Origin: Ureibacillus sinduriensis BLB-1 = JCM 15800
Lineage (GTDB): Bacteria > Bacillota > Bacilli > Bacillales_A > Planococcaceae
DNA: 64,000 nt
Direction: 5' to 3'
NCBI RefSeq assembly: GCF_000772955.1
Contig: NZ_JPVO01000045.1
Span: 62,001 to 126,000, forward strand
Part shown: positions 63,587-64,000 of the stretch, piece after piece
Numbering within the stretch: the stretch's first letter is position 1
Layout of the letters: the number at the start of each line of letters is the position of its first letter
Made by a program: the position numbers and the translations under genes
Notes under the pieces: model-generated
What the model was told of the DNA's origin: nothing
Databases searched by the model: none
The model's input: the letters and a program-made list of their open reading frames with translations, nothing else

Positions 63587-64000
63587 TTGGTTTTGACTTA
63601 CAGTACGTATTCAAGTGATTATGATGCTTTTTATGGAGGTTTATTTTTCGTTTTTTTAATCATTACTCTAGCTTTGGTTGTATTGGGGTATGTTGTTAAC
63701 GCACTCATCTACTATTATACAGCGAAAACAAACGGATTAGGGGAAGTTTCTTTTTGGGCATGGATTCCACTGGTGAATGTTTATTTGTTATTTGCTTTTG
63801 GTTCAAGCAAGACGACAATGCAAGAGATTAAAAAAGAATCCTTAATGTTTTTGTTAATTTATATCGGACTCGCAATTGTGTCGATTATACCTTTGATTGG
63901 AATTTTAGCTTCCATTGCCATGATTGTCCTTGGCCTATATTATATGTATCGACTATTCTATCGCTGGACGGGTGAAACTGGCATGTCGATTCTGTTTATT
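63587..64000 (+). CDS. Integral membrane protein, function unknown (3' end outside window)
   Basis: Open frame of 138 codons to the window edge. Three hydrophobic segments: GLFFVFLIITLALVVLGYVV, FWAWIPLVNVYLLFAF, and a longer one spanning FLLIYIGLAIVSIIPLIGIL and the residues after it. No ATG exists at the start. TTG codons at 63584, 63587 and 63593 are all in frame after AAAGGAGAGG, and spacing favours 63587. The layout is common in small Bacillales membrane proteins with a conserved SFWAWIPLVN-type segment, but I cannot name a function. Confidence 0.7.
   Translation, partial: MVLTYSTYSSDYDAFYGGLFFVFLIITLALVVLGYVVNALIYYYTAKTNGLGEVSFWAWIPLVNVYLLFAFGSSKTTMQEIKKESLMFLLIYIGLAIVSIIPLIGILASIAMIVLGLYYMYRLFYRWTGETGMSILFI

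Overview
The window looks like the chromosome of a low-GC, endospore-former-type Firmicute of the order Bacillales. The closest fit is the S-layer-forming Lysinibacillus/Solibacillus group of Planococcaceae; this is inference from gene content, not a database match. The evidence is a Bacillus-type flagellar and competence gene order (tagO, tagU, yvyE, degS-degU, degV, comFA-comFC, yvyF, flgM-flgN-flgK-flgL, yviE, fliW-csrA, hag), several proteins with SLH cell-wall anchors, and an accessory SecA2 next to an S-layer assembly protein of the SlaP type. I saw no rRNA, tRNA, CRISPR array, insertion sequence or prophage.

Positions 1-24130, all on the minus strand, hold a surface-glycan island directly downstream of flagellin. 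Reading with transcription it contains a Maf glycosyltransferase, a small unknown protein and a second Maf. Next come a PseB-type dehydratase, an acetyltransferase, and a nearly complete legionaminic acid route of the GDP-sugar type (LegB, LegC, LegG, LegI, a NeuD/LegH-like acetyltransferase, PtmE, PtmF-like, LegF/PtmB, PtmA). A glycosyltransferase with a TPR tail and a polyol-phosphate group (TagD, a TagF/TagB-like transferase, a LicD-like protein) follow. It ends with a short-chain reductase, a PseH-like acetyltransferase, a carrier protein, an acyl ligase, and LuxE and LuxC homologues without luciferase. Many genes overlap by 1-11 bases, so they are probably co-transcribed. The likely product is an unusual nonulosonic-acid glycan, perhaps carrying glycerol phosphate and an acyl-derived group, placed on flagellin by the Maf proteins.

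Positions 24236-34542, minus strand, are the flagellin-to-competence region. Flagellin (hag) is preceded by a second flagellin gene with a zinc-metalloprotease domain inserted in its variable region (flagellinolysin). That gene has an in-frame TAA at codon 4 where hag has CAA. Both leaders carry a hairpin with GGA in the loop, the form of a CsrA site, and csrA-fliW lie just upstream. Sigma-D-like promoters precede hag, the protease-flagellin, the maf genes and flgM.

Positions 34720-42439 hold a small membrane protein, a DegV fatty-acid-binding protein, a lipoprotein, the DegS-DegU two-component system, YvyE, an LCP-family wall-polymer ligase (TagU) and TagO. Positions 42734-63213 are a surface and export region: SecA2-SlaP, a LysM-NlpC/P60 hydrolase, BrnQ with a CodY-like box, an S41 protease, a TetR regulator, SLH-CAP, NlpC-SLH and SLH-phosphodiester-glycosidase proteins, an LTA-synthase-family enzyme, an exported FAD oxidoreductase and a copper-amine-oxidase-N-domain protein. 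Two intergenic arrays of a 45-base repeat with the palindromic core GTGCCTGGCAC lie 19 kb apart, each directly after a terminator. The window ends inside a membrane-protein gene.
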